The translations under genes and the position numbers were made by a program. The notes under the pieces were generated by a model. The model was not told the origin of the DNA and did not search any database. It saw nothing but the letters and a program-made list of their open reading frames with translations. Below are positions 29,335 through 40,840 of a stretch of 64,000 nucleotides of DNA, one piece after another; the stretch's first letter is position 1; every line of letters begins with the position of its first letter. The stretch is from Obelidium mucronatum (taxonomy: Eukaryota; Chytridiomycota; Chytridiomycetes; Chytridiales; Chytriomycetaceae). The stretch spans positions 53,691 through 117,690 of the forward strand of contig JAIVFH010000103.1 in assembly GCA_025765595.1 (NCBI GenBank). Direction: 5' to 3'.

Positions 29335-32300
29335 TTGTGCACATTGCTGACTGAAAGGCTGAAGCAATGTCCACCCCTTTTCAGAGAACAGGATATGACT
29401 GAATCAAACTGCAAGCACGCCTACATTCTTGTTTGCTTAAATGCGATTTCAAAGGCGAGTCGGGAACAAGCGGAAGTTTCCAGCGCCGATTCAGTACAGA
29501 GTTACAAGATTATTTCAACACTGGTCGAGATTGTGTTTTCCTGGGGATTCAAAGAAGAGATGGAGATATGTATGCAAAAAAATATCAAGTATCTGAGTTA
29601 TCGGTCTCTTAACAGGTCTTGTTTGTGTGGTTTTAAGATCCATCGCATGTTTTCCAATACCTCGTGATTTTATCTTGCATCATTTCCCCAAGCCTTCAGC
29701 ATTCAACGCGTTCATGGATAAGCCATTTTATTATCAACAAATATCTCTCTCGAATTTATGAATGCTTCATCAACCTATCGTGCAGTGGAGAAATGCAGAT
29801 TGCACCACCACACAACCCGGAAATATTCAGTTTTGGCGACGTGGACGCCATATCAACTACATTGAATTGGACTCCTGATTCATCATCTTGTATTCAAGTG
29901 TCTGCATTTGGAGCCTTTTATACCCTCTTGGTCGATGGGATATTGATTCTCGAAATCCGTGGAATCCTTACTCAACTTATGAGTCGTCCCCCTGCACAAC
30001 CTTCCTCAATAAATAACAAAGGATTTAGTCAATCATGCGGTTGGTTTCTGACAACGCTAATGTTGCGTCAAGGCGGAATTGAAGCATTGTTGACGGTGTT
30101 TCTATCAAACTTGGAGCAAAGTGAAGATCCAGGAACGGTTCTTGATATTAGTCATGCGCTATCAAATGTGGCAAGGATAATTACCACAATCCCAAAGCAG
30201 TGTGCTTCTCCTCAGGTTTTGTACCGAAACAAATATGTATTCACATTCTCCTTTTGTATTCAATTTTTTTTGTTTTGATACAGGAATACTTTGTTGCAAT
30301 AGGACCTCAAATTACCAATCTAATTGAGTCTTTGGACCCCAAAACGCCACTCTTTCGGGCTGCATTGTACATTACAACCCAACTCCTCAATCGTGGCCCG
30401 AAGCTTGGCAAAAAATACATAATCGACCCGCTTCTTGCGACACTGTCCCCTTTTTATTCAACATCATCAACAACCATCACCACCAAGGAACAACATAAAC
30501 AAGATCTAGAAGGAAACGAAATCATAATCTCAGAACAAGATGTCCAGAAATCTTTCCGAATCCTCTCTCGCCTCGTCACTCAAAACCCAGAACCCAGTTT
30601 CGCTCTCTTGGAGTCCTTACAACCCGCGTTTTTACCCATTTACAAAGTCCATGAATTTGTGGTTGCCAATTCGGTTGTTTCCAAAACGGATATGCCGACT
30701 GTGGATTTGTTGAGGGATTTATTGCGGTTGAATAGTGTGGAAAAGACTCAGACGTTGTTGAGTCAGTTGGTTTTGTACACCACTCCTGTTGGTGGTGGGG
30801 ATGGTGGCAGAGGAGTTGGTTCTGTGGTGAAGTTGGGAGATGATGGTGGAGTCATATTTGTTCGTGTCAGGGACAGAGTTGAGACGTGAGTTGCTCCTGT
30901 GGTCGATATAACTTGCTCAGCCGCTTGGATTTTAAAATATTTTTTTTGTGTATGCAGGCGGCTTATTCATAACCCAGAAGCATTCGTGGAGTTCTTGGTA
31001 TCCCTTGAGAACAACGATTTGACGTGCGGTGTGTTTCTGGATTTGCTGGAAGAGTACATCAAGTCCAGCAGTACTACCAGCAGCAGTGACAAGAATGAAA
31101 ATCTAGTGTCAGGGACAGTGGATGCAGAGGATTTATCTCTCGATGTTGGGTAGGGATAATTCTAGCCTCCAAAAGAAAGGTCTTTTCAAGGAATCATTAA
31201 CCTTTTTTTTCTATAAAAAGGAATCTGATGCTCATCCGAATTCTCATGATTTTGATTGAGAGATTCGGCGCGAATTTGATAACCGGGACACGAAGAGTCA
31301 TTGAACTTGTCAAGAGTATTGTGACCAACACGAATTCGGTGGATTCTGGCTGCCTGCTGTTGTGTCTCACGATTCTGAAATCTGCTTTGACAGGCATAGG
31401 TAGTTTTTATCAATGTGCTCCCGTGATGTTTTCTTGACAGGCATTTTAATACAGATGAATCGAATGTTGACGTCGGAAACAGTTTGAGTTGTCAGAGTTT
31501 CTGATAGTTTTGCAAACACTTGAACACCACAAGGATGAAGGGATTCAAACTGTTGCCAAGGACGTCCGGAGGCTGATTTTAGTCAAGAGTGGGTCTGCTC
31601 CTGCGGATGCTGTCGCAGCAGGTTTTGCATTGAAATTAGTCGATACCCTTCTTTTCTTGTAAAAATAATCCATTCTATTTTTTTTTTTTTTTTTTTTTTT
31701 TTGGTCAGAGACACATGCCTCCGAGCTGCTTTTTGCCAAATCCATGTTGGAACTGAGCGATGAGCTACTACCTTTGCGAGCCCACGGAATCGACCAACTC
31801 TGTAAAATGGTTTTACGAAAAGATTCTGTAGCTCACGATAACCTTTCGACGATTCTGTGCTCTTTTTTGGATATGCTGCAAGATGTGGATAGGTATTTGT
31901 ACTTTTGAAATATGAAGCAGCTCCGACAATTTTTTTGACATTCACATCTGCTCTAGTTACATTTATTTACATGCTGTTACCGGATTATCTGCTCTTACGG
32001 ATGTATATCCACGTGAATCACTTCATGAGATTATTTCTCGATACTCTACCGCCGACTACGAATTGGATTATCGGCTACGAATAGGAGAAGTTGCAGCAAA
32101 AACAATTCAACGTGCAGGCCCTGTTTTCCCGAAATATGGTGTGTTATCGTTTTGCGATAGCAAAGCTTCTTGATTACCCTTTTTGACTAACATCTCTTAC
32201 AGCTCCAGAAATTCTTCCCCAAGTACTGCGCGTCCTGCACGATGAAAATCCTGCGCTCCGTGGAAGTGCGCTTGAGTCTTTTAAGTGTTGTGGGTGAAAC

Positions 32301-32592
32301 AGCGCCTCTCCCGCTTCTCCCGTTTCTTCAACAAATCCTGGACTACATTGAAACAACGCTCGTTCTGGAAACAAATGAAACAATGAGGCAAGGTGCCGTG
32401 CTGGCATTATTGACGCTTGTGAGAGGAATGGATGGGATGTATGACGCGTTTCCAAAAGGCACACTCAAAAAGATTGCAGGCCGTCTAAGGATAGTGAAAG
32501 AAATGGATGTAGACGAATTGACTAGATTTAATGCTGGAGTTGCATTGGATGACTTGAAAGATCGTGTTGGGTTTTTGGGAGAATTCCTTTGA
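29335..32592 (+). CDS. RTP1/TANGO6-like HEAT-repeat protein
   Basis: A multi-exon gene of helical repeats. The C-terminal part identifies it: YIYLHAVTGLSALTDVYPRE (the RTP1_C1 signature), DYRLRIGEVAAKTIQRAGPV, LPQVLRVLHDENPALRGSAL and ILDYIETTLVLETNETMRQG with AVLALLTLVRGM. Yeast Rtp1 helps import or assemble RNA polymerase II, and TANGO6 is the animal form. Introns are short, and one holds a 24-T run (about 31679). The 5' end is uncertain: the conserved frame opens near 29335 without an ATG, so the start is either the ATG at 29395 or one further up with an indel between. Another shift occurs near 29735. The stop at 32590-32592 is clear. Confidence 0.7.
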
Positions 32593-32745
32593 TGTTTAAA
32601 AACGGCTTGTACGAATGACAATTGTTGTTGAATTTGTGTGCATTGAGAAAGTAGTTTTGGCAGAAGTTGGGAGTCTTTTAAGGAATATTACACCAACTGA
32701 ACATCGTCACTCCAACACCTCATTTCGTCCCGTCCAACTCCTATT

Positions 32746-33849
32746 TTAAGAGCAATTCCGTCCGACTTTACTCTGCATGATAGAATAGATCCCACCTTCA
32801 CCCCTCCATTTGCAATCTTTCAATATTTTAACACGACGACCTGAAAGCAATATGAATGAGTACAACTCATAACAACAGACATGTCATCATCCTTACCTGC
32901 GGCGTACTTTTCTTCTTTAGATGACTTTTTGGAATTGCCGTTACTACTTCTTTCTGATTCTGATTTCGATTTACTGTTTGATGATGAGGTCGTCTTATCT
33001 TTTGCGGTGGCAGATTCCTTCTTTGGTGGCTCCGCACCGAGACCCAACAAATTCGGCCGCGGCTTGTTGAACACGAATGTCTGGTCATCCTTCTTGGTAG
33101 TGTCTTCCTTGTACCCCATCCCCCGCAAGCATCGCCAGGCCAAAGTCTTCAATAGGCACCGCTTCAAAGTCCTCCAGCGTGGCTTCGTCGGGCCGCAGAC
33201 TCATATCGTATTTGTACTTTTCCTTTGGATCGGCAATGTCTCTGATTCCAGGCACTGCATTCTGCTGCAGAATGGGAACAACGGCCGGCTTCTCTGCGGT
33301 CGCGTCGCTGAGCAGCGCATCGATGGCGCGCTCCTGCAGCGAGCGCGTGTCGCCGGGATCCGCATTGCTGCTGTTGTTGTTGCTGTTGGTGTCTGCGGCC
33401 GAGTTGTTGTTTTCGTGTTTCGCCGCTTTCGACCGCAGCTGAAGTCCCCACTTTGTGCCGCTTCGCGCCTCGAGAAGAAGCGAGTTTCGGGGCGCAGGCG
33501 GGTTCGAAGCGGGTGCCTTCCGAGCCGCCAGTGTTTCATCGACTGTTTCAGAGCGCACTGGACCCTGCCACTCGTTGTGCAGCTTGAGCGCAATGACAAG
33601 CGGGCCCTTGGGCGCTGCGGGTTCTGTTCTGCAGTTCAAGTTAACTCTGGCCGGCTGGCTGGCCCAAACAAGTAAGGTAACCCACCCGACTACGGAGCCA
33701 TCAACTACTTCAGCCACGCCTTCAGTCTGCTCGACTTCTGTTCGCGCCTTCTTGAGCTCTTCAAATGCCCCGCTTGCAAGCGCAACTGCAGTGGTTGCTG
33801 GCGGATCGACTGCCTTTCGTTTGAGACTGAATTTGACTTGGGTTGACAT
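32746..33849 (-). CDS. SPP2/GPKOW-type G-patch splicing factor
   Basis: The protein starts KFSLKRKAVDPP, as in the GPKOW/MOS2/Spp2 family, and later has DMSLRPDEATLEDFEAVPIE followed by DFGLAMLRGMGYKED, the family's G-patch. That motif is split by one extra T at about 33130. NLLGLGAEP follows. An intron after KYAAG leads to a last exon with a KOW-like GRRVKILKDCKWRGEGG. Spp2 activates the DEAH helicase Prp2 during spliceosome catalysis. The region 33200-33640 is markedly GC-richer than the rest of the gene and encodes an Asn/Ser/Ala-rich insert. The indel is probably an assembly error, because both halves are conserved. Confidence 0.75.
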
Positions 33850-33916
33850 GTTGTTGTTTAATCCCTCTTTTTATTCTTTCGTAAATATACTCATCCATTA
33901 CATAAATTAATTCGTT

Positions 33917-34254
33917 TTAAAGCGACAGTGCAATAGAAATACTCGGGGCCTTTGAGTCAGATTCAGAGGAGGCGTATGCAATATTGGTAGTTTGTTGGAC
34001 AGATAGTGTGCCCAACTGCCGCTTTGTTATTTCGGCAATGCTGATTGCTTTAGCGATGGCTTTATCGGAAGCGGTCAGAGTGATTGTGTTCTGGGATTTT
34101 TTTTAAGCAAAGATCATCGCTGTATCCGAACTAAGGGACAAGTGCAAAACAAAGTTACTTTGTCTGAAGACTCTTGCTTCAAATGATTCATTGTTGCTTC
34201 GACGCATTCGCTTATCTTGGTGGACGTTGTGACCCGCATAGTTTTGGCTGTCAT
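33917..34254 (-). CDS. Alba-domain nucleic-acid-binding protein
   Basis: Two exons (34254-34159 and 34090-33917) give about 90 aa: an N-terminal MRVTTSTKISECVEATMNHL, then after the intron NTITLTASDKAIAKAISIAE, ITKRQLGTLSVQQTTNIAYA. The A-x-x-K-A-I-x-x-A-E-x-x-K-R pattern and the flanking strands match Alba/Rpp20/Rpp25-like proteins, which bind RNA (RNase P/MRP) or chromatin. Which of these it does cannot be told. Splice phases agree and the frame is intact. Its 5' end almost touches the 3' end of the decayed kinase copy. Confidence 0.65.
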
Positions 34255-34329
34255 TTTCGATAGAGTTGAAAACAAAAATGGAATCCAGGAACGCTGTTCA
34301 ATATCTCTACCGCCTTTATTTCCTCTACT

Positions 34330-34870
34330 CTAACTAATGCACCCAAATAAGTCGCGTGAGCTATTAATAGCGATGGCGCTGTCACCTTCCGTTGCTCCCC
34401 ATTCCGATCCGCGGTGTTCAGTAACCAAGAGGATGAATCCCGACGAAGGTGCTTTGAAGTGGCCAATAGTACTTGATGATGTTTTCTTAGTCCAATCTTT
34501 GAAGTACTGCAATTTCGGTCACCCAAGAGCTTTTTGGGACAAACTTGCGTTTAATAAACTTAACAGCAACCTGTGGACATGTGTTTTTATGTTTGAGAAT
34601 AGGTCCCAAAAGAAATAACGACTTGCTACTAACCCCAGTTCCGTCAGCAAGACTGGTTGCTGCAACAACAAATCCAAACATGCCCCCTTTGTACTGCTCA
34701 AAAAATAGTTTATGGTGTTTTTTCTGGTGATTTACTAGAATCTTCAACTTCCCTTCTTCCGAAAGAGGTGCTTTGGGTGGTTTTGGGTATGGTGTTGGTT
34801 CAATTGTGGAAATCATTGCCCTCCCTTGAAGTTTGCGATTGTTGAAATCTTTGCTGTTGGAGCTTGACAA
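34330..34870 (-). pseudogene. Decayed N-terminal copy of a PAS-kinase-like protein kinase
   Basis: The segment parallels the intact kinase at 35261-37106: a Pro-rich leader, KLFFEQYKGGMFGFVVAATS, ADGTG, then after an intron VAVKFIKRKFVPKSSWVTEI, AVLQRLD and, in another frame, APSSGFILLVTEHRGSEWG then INSSRDLFGCI. A TAA at about 34489 and a one-base shift at about 34455 break it. The whole C-lobe with the HRD and DFG motifs is absent. The glycine-rich loop is poor (GGMFGFV). With a stop, a shift and missing half, this is a true relic rather than an assembly slip. Confidence 0.75.
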
Positions 34871-35260
34871 ATCATTGTATTATCCCCACAAGTTGAACAT
34901 GTTGTCTGTATTCTCTCCAATAAAAAAAAATTAAATATTTAATAAACGCATGTTAAATTGCTTTTAAAAAACACTTGTTAAATGACACTTCTGATTTCGG
35001 AAGAATTGTGGACTTTTCAGCGCAAAATACAAAGCAACTTTGAAAGTAGAGAATCACAAACAAAAGATCGTGAAAAGATTCTAAGCTCTACTACTAATAA
35101 TCTCTATTCTATAAATTCTGTCAATACTCTCTGCTCTACTATTCTACTCTATCAACTATTTCACGACCAAAACGTAAGCCAATACCTCAACAACCACTTG
35201 CAACTCAAAAATAACATATCACAGCCCCAGTACAATTTAAAAAAAAGGCTCAAGATAGAA
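34871..35260. other. Spacer between the two kinase loci
   Basis: AT-rich and without coding features; it holds the downstream region of the intact kinase gene. Confidence 0.6.
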
Positions 35261-37106
35261 TCATTCACCACCAACCAGCCACGGATGGGCCAAGATCTGT
35301 GAAAAAACAGGAGATCAGAAGTGATACCTGTAACTGCAAACATAACCCCTTACATCCGAGATTGATATTCTCTCAGCGGGACAATGGGTCATCATTTGTC
35401 CAATCAATTGCTTTGCTCCTAAGATTACGACCATGAATTGTTAGTTGGGGCAAAATGTAAAAAACGATTCCTGTTCAACTTGAAATAAAAAACTCATAAC
35501 CAAAGGTTTGGCAATCAGACTCAAGTGCAATAGGAGCATAATATTTTCCAATCTTTATGTCATCTCTTGTTTGAAATGGGTTTTCACCATACAGCATTGT
35601 AAACAGCAAAACGCCAAGTGCCCTAGAATCAACCCCACCCATAAGTCAGAACCACTTGATTACACACCATGTCATTTAATATTACCAAATATCTGCTTCA
35701 GGGCCTCGATACGGCTGGCAAGCCGCAATTTCAGGGCTTGCGTACATTGCAGTTCCTCGAAATTTGGTGAAATAATCGCTTTTTTGTTTTGGAATAGGAG
35801 AGGCACATCCAAAGTCAATCAAGCGAACATTATAGTTTGAATCAAGAACAATGTTTTCGTCTTTAATGTCTCGATGGACAATTCCCACTTTGTGGAGATA
35901 CTCCACTGCAAGAACAACTTGTTTGAAGATTTTCCTGGCAAGCGGTTCCGGAATGAATATATCTGGCAGTTATAAGAATAATTAGTTACGAATTTACATG
36001 TTGAAAAAGCACACGTTGCTTCTTACACATATCTGCTCAAAAATAACAATTTAGTTGGTTGCAGAACAACATAAACTAGAACATACCAATACATGCATAC
36101 AAGTCATATGAACTGTTCAAAACAACAGCACTATCAACCTCAGGACTACCCCATTCAGATCCATGCAACTCAGTAACCAATACAATAGATTTTGACGAGG
36201 GCACCTCAAAATGGCAAATGTATTTAATGATACTCTTGTGATTAAGTGTTTTAAGCACTACAATTTCAACTGGTAGGAGATTGGTTGTGCATGAGGAGTG
36301 ACTTGTCCAGCATGTTGTACCACGTTGAATAAATTTTACTGCAACCTGACATGTGTCAAAAAAAAAATTGATTTAAAGATGGGATGCAGTGAGCAAAAAG
36401 TAATACTGACCTTTTTTCCATCTAGCAGGCTTCTTGCCGAAAAAACAAATCCAGAGCCACCATATCCCAAAAGTTCACCAATTTGGTATAGCTTGAAAAA
36501 TTCTGCGTGGTGCTCTTGTTCCTGAATCATTTGAAGTTTTATAGCTTCAACCCTTGAGACTGGCGTTGCGGGAAGTTTGGAAATCGCTGTACATAGTGTA
36601 GTGTCAGATTGTGGAGAGCGCATAAAGTGGCTGGTAAGTTTGGACCATGCAGACGGCGCCTTTGGTTGGGAAGGTAGAGGGCTTTTGATGTCGCCAGAGT
36701 TAGATGTTGGAGTACTTGGAGATTCTGTGATGGAGAGTGTTGGGGACGAAGGAACTTTAGAAGTCTGTGGCAATGCAGCTTCTGAAACCGAGCGGCGTTT
36801 AAAGTAGCGGGCAATTTTGGACCATGCATGGGGATCTTTTGATTTAGATGACGAGTTACTGTCAAGGTCTGTGTCGCGTGATTTTTGAATACTGGCGGGC
36901 GTCTTTTTGGGTGTGGCTTTAAACAGCCAAGGATTACGAGCAGTCGATTTCAGAGCAGGGCACGCGTTTAGTTGAGAAGTTGCAATGGCTGTGGTCACTA
37001 CAGCCGGAGTGGGGATTACGTCAACTTCAAGGGAATCGTCAAGATCGGACGTTCCACAACAGGACTGGGTCAACCACGTGGCGGCTTTCTGTAAAAAATT
37101 TGTCAT
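35261..37106 (-). CDS. Serine/threonine kinase, PAS-kinase-like catalytic domain
   Basis: A ~200-aa Ser/Thr/Pro-rich N-terminus (with repeated KI-ARYFKRR / KLTSHFMRS segments) precedes the kinase domain. That domain has LGYGGSGFVFSARSLLDGKK, VAVKFI, IVVLKTLNHKSIIKYICHFE, VTELHGSEWGSP, VEYLHKVGIVHRDIKDENIV (catalytic HRD), LIDFGCASPI (DFG), FRGTAMYASPEIAACQPYRG then PEADIW, and GVLLFTMLYGENPF. The TELHGxEW insert and HRDIKDEN are typical of PAS kinase (PSK1/PSK2), but no PAS domain is visible. The last exons give AERISISDV and ILAHPWLVGGE with stop at 35261. PAS kinases tune glucose partitioning and translation. A CACTA-like element begins 27 bp upstream of the start codon, so the promoter is probably disturbed. 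Confidence 0.8.
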
Positions 37107-37132
37107 CGTGTAAAGATTCTATGATCGTGTAT

Positions 37133-39154
37133 CTACACCCCAGAACGAGAATTCGGTAGAAACTCGATAAAACACTTATTTTATCGGTATGCTGCCTTGA
37201 TTCTGCAAAAGTTCGGTATAATTCCGTAAAATTCCGACAGAACAGTCGTTCGGTAGCAATTCTGTTGCATGACGGTTGTACGTTGGAATTCAATCAGAAT
37301 TTCTGCATCATTTCTGCAGAACTTCCTTCGGAATGAAGCAGAACCTAGTCAAGCCCGAGACAAGCCTGCCTAATTCCAGATCTGGCATAAAATACGCCTT
37401 TCCGAGGATTCGAACCGGCAGCCGAATCATTCATCTGCAGACGTGTTTATGCCTATGCTATGGATCGATGTTATTCACAGAAAAATAATACAATATATTC
37501 CCTAAACACAAATATCAACGATAGATTGTTTTACTTGGAGTCAAAGACATAAATAATGTGATGGATACTATTTATTGTTATTGGCCAATGCAATTTGAAT
37601 AATATTCCACATTTCCGGCCACATTCTCCAACCATTCATTTTGTTTTTTTTTAAAACTTGAAGAAACAAAAGATCCCAAAAACAAGATGTCATCCCCTTT
37701 TGACGGAGCTGGTCCTTCCCTTGGGCATGAGAACAAGTAAGTCCTTGGTGGCTTTGCCAATTGCTGGGGCGCTTACCTTGTTTTTCTTGGTTGTCAGCTT
37801 TTCTTGACCTACTCAATGGCTGAAGCAACAACTAAACAGTAACAATCGCACCAATTGCTGCTGCATCGGCAGCAGTAACAGGAGCAGCAGTACCCATCGG
37901 AGCACCTGCCTTTCCAACCGCTGCCACCGTTGCAACAACCGTTGCAAGTGTTACAACAGCCGCAACAGTCCACAAGAGGTCCTCACGTTAGTTTTTTTTT
38001 TTTTTTACTGGTTTTCTTCCCCCTTATCGCTGTGTTCGTTTAGCCAGAGTTTTACAAGATATTGGTGTGTTGCAAATACACTTCGCCAGACTCCTGCCGC
38101 GGCAGCTCCGACTCCACAACCATTGCCGTTGCAACCTCAGCACCGACAGATACAGGAGCCGCAGCAGGCAGCAAGAGGTCCGACGACAGAGCGGCCAATA
38201 GCCTTTTCTCGATACTTTCCTGAGTACTGTGATTGTAGGTGTTTTTTTGTTTGATTTCGATTCGTTTCATTGATCTTTGTATTTACTTTGTTTGCACAGG
38301 AGAATATGTCACCTGAATGGAAGCCACGATTCAAGAGGATTGCTCCGGGAACAGATCTCCACACCACTGTGGTCAAAGTTTGTAGCAGGTCTTACAGTGA
38401 CTCCAAGGATAATATTGCGGAGAAAGTTCGTTCTTCATACTTAATTTGGTTGTTTTTCATTGTTCTAACCTTATAACACAGCTCTTTGGGAAGTATGGGA
38501 AGGGGGCAAGGATGACAGCCGAACAGAATCTACCATTGAAACGATTTGCCGAGTATCTTTTCAGCAGCTCCAGCCTTGCCAAACTGAACCGCGCTGGCGG
38601 CGCTGCATTACTGGTGAGTGCATCTTTGCTTTATTTGGTACTTTCATCGTCTAAGTGTATTTATTGTACAGAGAAAAATTCGACATTTCGAACAGTTCCA
38701 AGACAACCGTGTTGGTTTCTGGAAGGAAGCGCACGCTGAGATCAATAGAGTCAATGGATTGGAACCTGAGTACCTCGCGCAAACTTGTAGCTGAAGATAC
38801 GTTGAGGTTCTGTTGAAGCTGATTGTCTCTCTTCCTTTTCTTCCCCATTTCTTGTGCTGTACATTCCCCTTAAAATAAATGTATTTTTACAAATGAATTT
38901 CACTTTACAACTGCTCAAGCCAAACAGGAGATTATTACCACATGTCCATCTCCTTCATTCTGTCAAATTTCGCACGAATTTCGACCGAACTCCGACAGAT
39001 TTTCAGATAATTTCCAACAGAAAGTTCGGTCGTAATTCGGTGGAGTCAATCCAAATAAAATTCCGTCCGAACTATTATCGAACTTTCACGGAATTTTTGC
39101 GGAATTTCTGTGGCAGTTCTGCTGTAGTTCCGTGGAAGGCTGCTTGGGGTGTAG
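37133..39154. mobile_element. Non-autonomous CACTA-like DNA transposon, 2022 bp, carrying a gene
   Basis: The ends are inverted (ctacacccca at 37133-37142 and tggggtgtag at 39145-39154) and flanked by identical 3-bp TAT duplications (37130-37132, 39155-39157), the target size of CACTA transposons. Both ends are filled with short repeats based on gttcggt and aattccg, as expected of subterminal transposase-binding sites. No transposase is encoded. The interior carries an unrelated spliced gene, and a ggcataa/ttatgcc inverted repeat lies at 37384-37453. Confidence 0.75.
37688..38794 (+). CDS. Passenger gene of unknown function inside the CACTA-like element
   Basis: The best-supported exons are the later ones: a Gln/Pro-rich stretch (PAAAAPTPQPLPLQPQHRQI) ending RPIAFSRYFPEYCD, then NMSPEWKPRFKRIAPGTDLH, TTVVKVCSRSYSDSKDNIAE, LFGKYGKGARMTAEQNLPLK, RFAEYLFSSSSLAKLNRAGG and FWKEAHAEINRVNGLEPEYL, with stop at 38792-38794. 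Donor and acceptor pairs between them are canonical. A first exon starting MSSPFDGAGPSLGHEN at 37688 has a perfect gtaagt donor, but the link to the later exons is unclear. The Q/P-rich unit occurs twice (about 37910-37970 and 38100-38180). It may be a captured host gene or an element-specific helper. No family was recognised. Confidence 0.5.
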
Positions 39155-39579
39155 TATTACAGAGGACGCGTTTTAGTCAAAGAATAGGAAGTTGAGGGGT
39201 CAGCATACCAAAATGTGGGATTTTCGACTTTTTAAATGCTGACAATTCTTTTCGTGCTAGGGTGCAATGTGATGATCACAAAAGGATTAGCGAGTAAATT
39301 TAGAGTATTCAATGAGACATTAATACATTTATCTTACGCAAATGGCGCTGTTCGTGTTTGTGTGTCCTAAAAAAAGGATGAAAACCGAACTTGAACAGTC
39401 AATGTTCATTTTGCTTCTCATTCCGCTTGATGCTTGAATTTTTGAAAAGTTCACTTTATCTCCAAGAATCAAGCTTAGATTATCATTTCGAGGCTGGACA
39501 GCTAAAGAGGCAGCGATGACGAATTCGCTTTGTGGAGGCTTGTTTTGTCAACAAGAAATCAAATCATATCAAAAAACCA
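39155..39579. other. Intergenic stretch
   Basis: No gene recognised; promoter region of the Sec14-GOLD gene. Confidence 0.6.
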
Positions 39580-40820
39580 ATGTCATCTCTTCCAGAGCTC
39601 TTTGCCGCTCACGAAGCCGACATTCGGCAACTTCGCCTTAACCTCGGAACCCTTCTTGAACCCTCAAAGCACAGCGACCTTTGGCTGCTCCGCTTTCTGC
39701 TCTCAAACAAGAGCATCGAGGAAGCGCAGGAGTCCATCACCTTCACGATTGCTTGGTTCAAGGAACACCAGCAAGCCATCGACACTGTTCTTGCAGGAGG
39801 TAAATGTCCCTTCGAAGACGATATTCTGCGCTTCCAAGTCATTGGCGATCACAAGAAGACCTCTCATGGCGAGCCAATGTTCTTTGTCAGAGTCGGTCTC
39901 TGCAACAACACGGCCCTGATGAACACCGTGGCGTACGAACATGTGCTCAACTTTATGATCTTTTCACGCTTGAGGACAGTGGTTGAGATCGAAAGAGCGT
40001 CCCAAGAGACACAGACACTCGTGAAGGCCGTTTCTGTAATCGATTTGCAGCATTTTAATCCAGCGAGAGGGAATGATATGAGGTTCTTTAGAGTCCTTGG
40101 CGAGAGCTCGAAATGTTAGTTTGTTGAATTGCTTATACCCAACATATTCATATGAACCCCATTTGTATTACCCCATATATAGTAAGTGAGAAGATGTTCC
40201 CTCAATTTTTGGGACGCAGTATTATGGTTAATGCACCGTCTCCCTTGGTCTGGGCGTTCAATTCGATCTTGAAACCACTGCTTTCCAAAAAGACTGCCGA
40301 AAAGACTGTATTCTGCCCAGGGAAGACCTCTGGAAAGAGTATTGTTGCTTGTCCTTATCTTTCACGTTACTTGGTTCTGGAAAATATTCCTTCGTTTCTT
40401 GGTGGGACCTGCAACTGTAAAGGAGGATGTATTGGAGGGGTCCCCAATTCTCAAACTTCTCCCATCACCGGCGTGTCAGAATCCGGAATGGTGTCAATTA
40501 ATGTTGCGGCCCGATCGGTGGAGACTGTCGAGATTCCTCTGGTGAAAGGAACCCAAATCCGGTACGAATTCAAGGTTTCAGAGAAGCAACAGATCAAAAC
40601 CAGCGTACTGTTCCGGAAAACCGCTGAAAATGATACAGGCGAAGAAGGCAAAAGTGCTATTGATGTTGTTGCGAAGAGGTCAATTGAAGAAAAGGACGGT
40701 GTCATCAGTGGGTCGTTTGTTGCTCCGGAAGATGGAGTCTTTGTCAAGTCCTTTGATAATTCGTATTCATGGCTTCGATCCAAAACTGTTTGGTACAAGA
40801 TTGATTATCTCGAAGAATAA
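39580..40820 (+). CDS. Sec14-GOLD (CRAL-TRIO plus GOLD) lipid-transfer protein
   Basis: Two exons (39580-40114, 40183-40820) give 390 aa. The CRAL-TRIO N-region has LWLLRFLLSNKSIEEAQESI (R-x-L-x-A/S...A); the lipid-binding domain includes VSVIDLQHFNPARGNDMRFF, then after the intron MFPQFLGRSIMVNAPSPLVW and FNSILKPLLSKKTAEK (the family's Y-P-E...N-x-P pattern). ENIPSFLGGTCNC closes the domain (L-P-x-x-L/F-G-G). The GOLD domain follows: IPLVKGTQIRYEFKVSEKQQ and VKSFDNSYSWLRSKTVWYKI. Such proteins move or sense phospholipids and act in vesicle traffic. An upstream in-frame Met at 39532 is possible, but homology begins after 39580. Confidence 0.88.
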
Positions 40821-40840
40821 AGTGGCGAGAGCACGTGTGT

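Noticed and set aside
33179..33675. Plus-strand ORFs of 87-264 codons
   Set aside because: Antisense to the SPP2/GPKOW gene in its GC-rich patch, where stops are scarce.
37384..37453. Possible tRNA on the minus strand inside the CACTA-like element
   Set aside because: A perfect 7-bp outer stem and a ttcgaat loop are present, but the T-arm is not adjacent to the acceptor stem and its stem does not pair.
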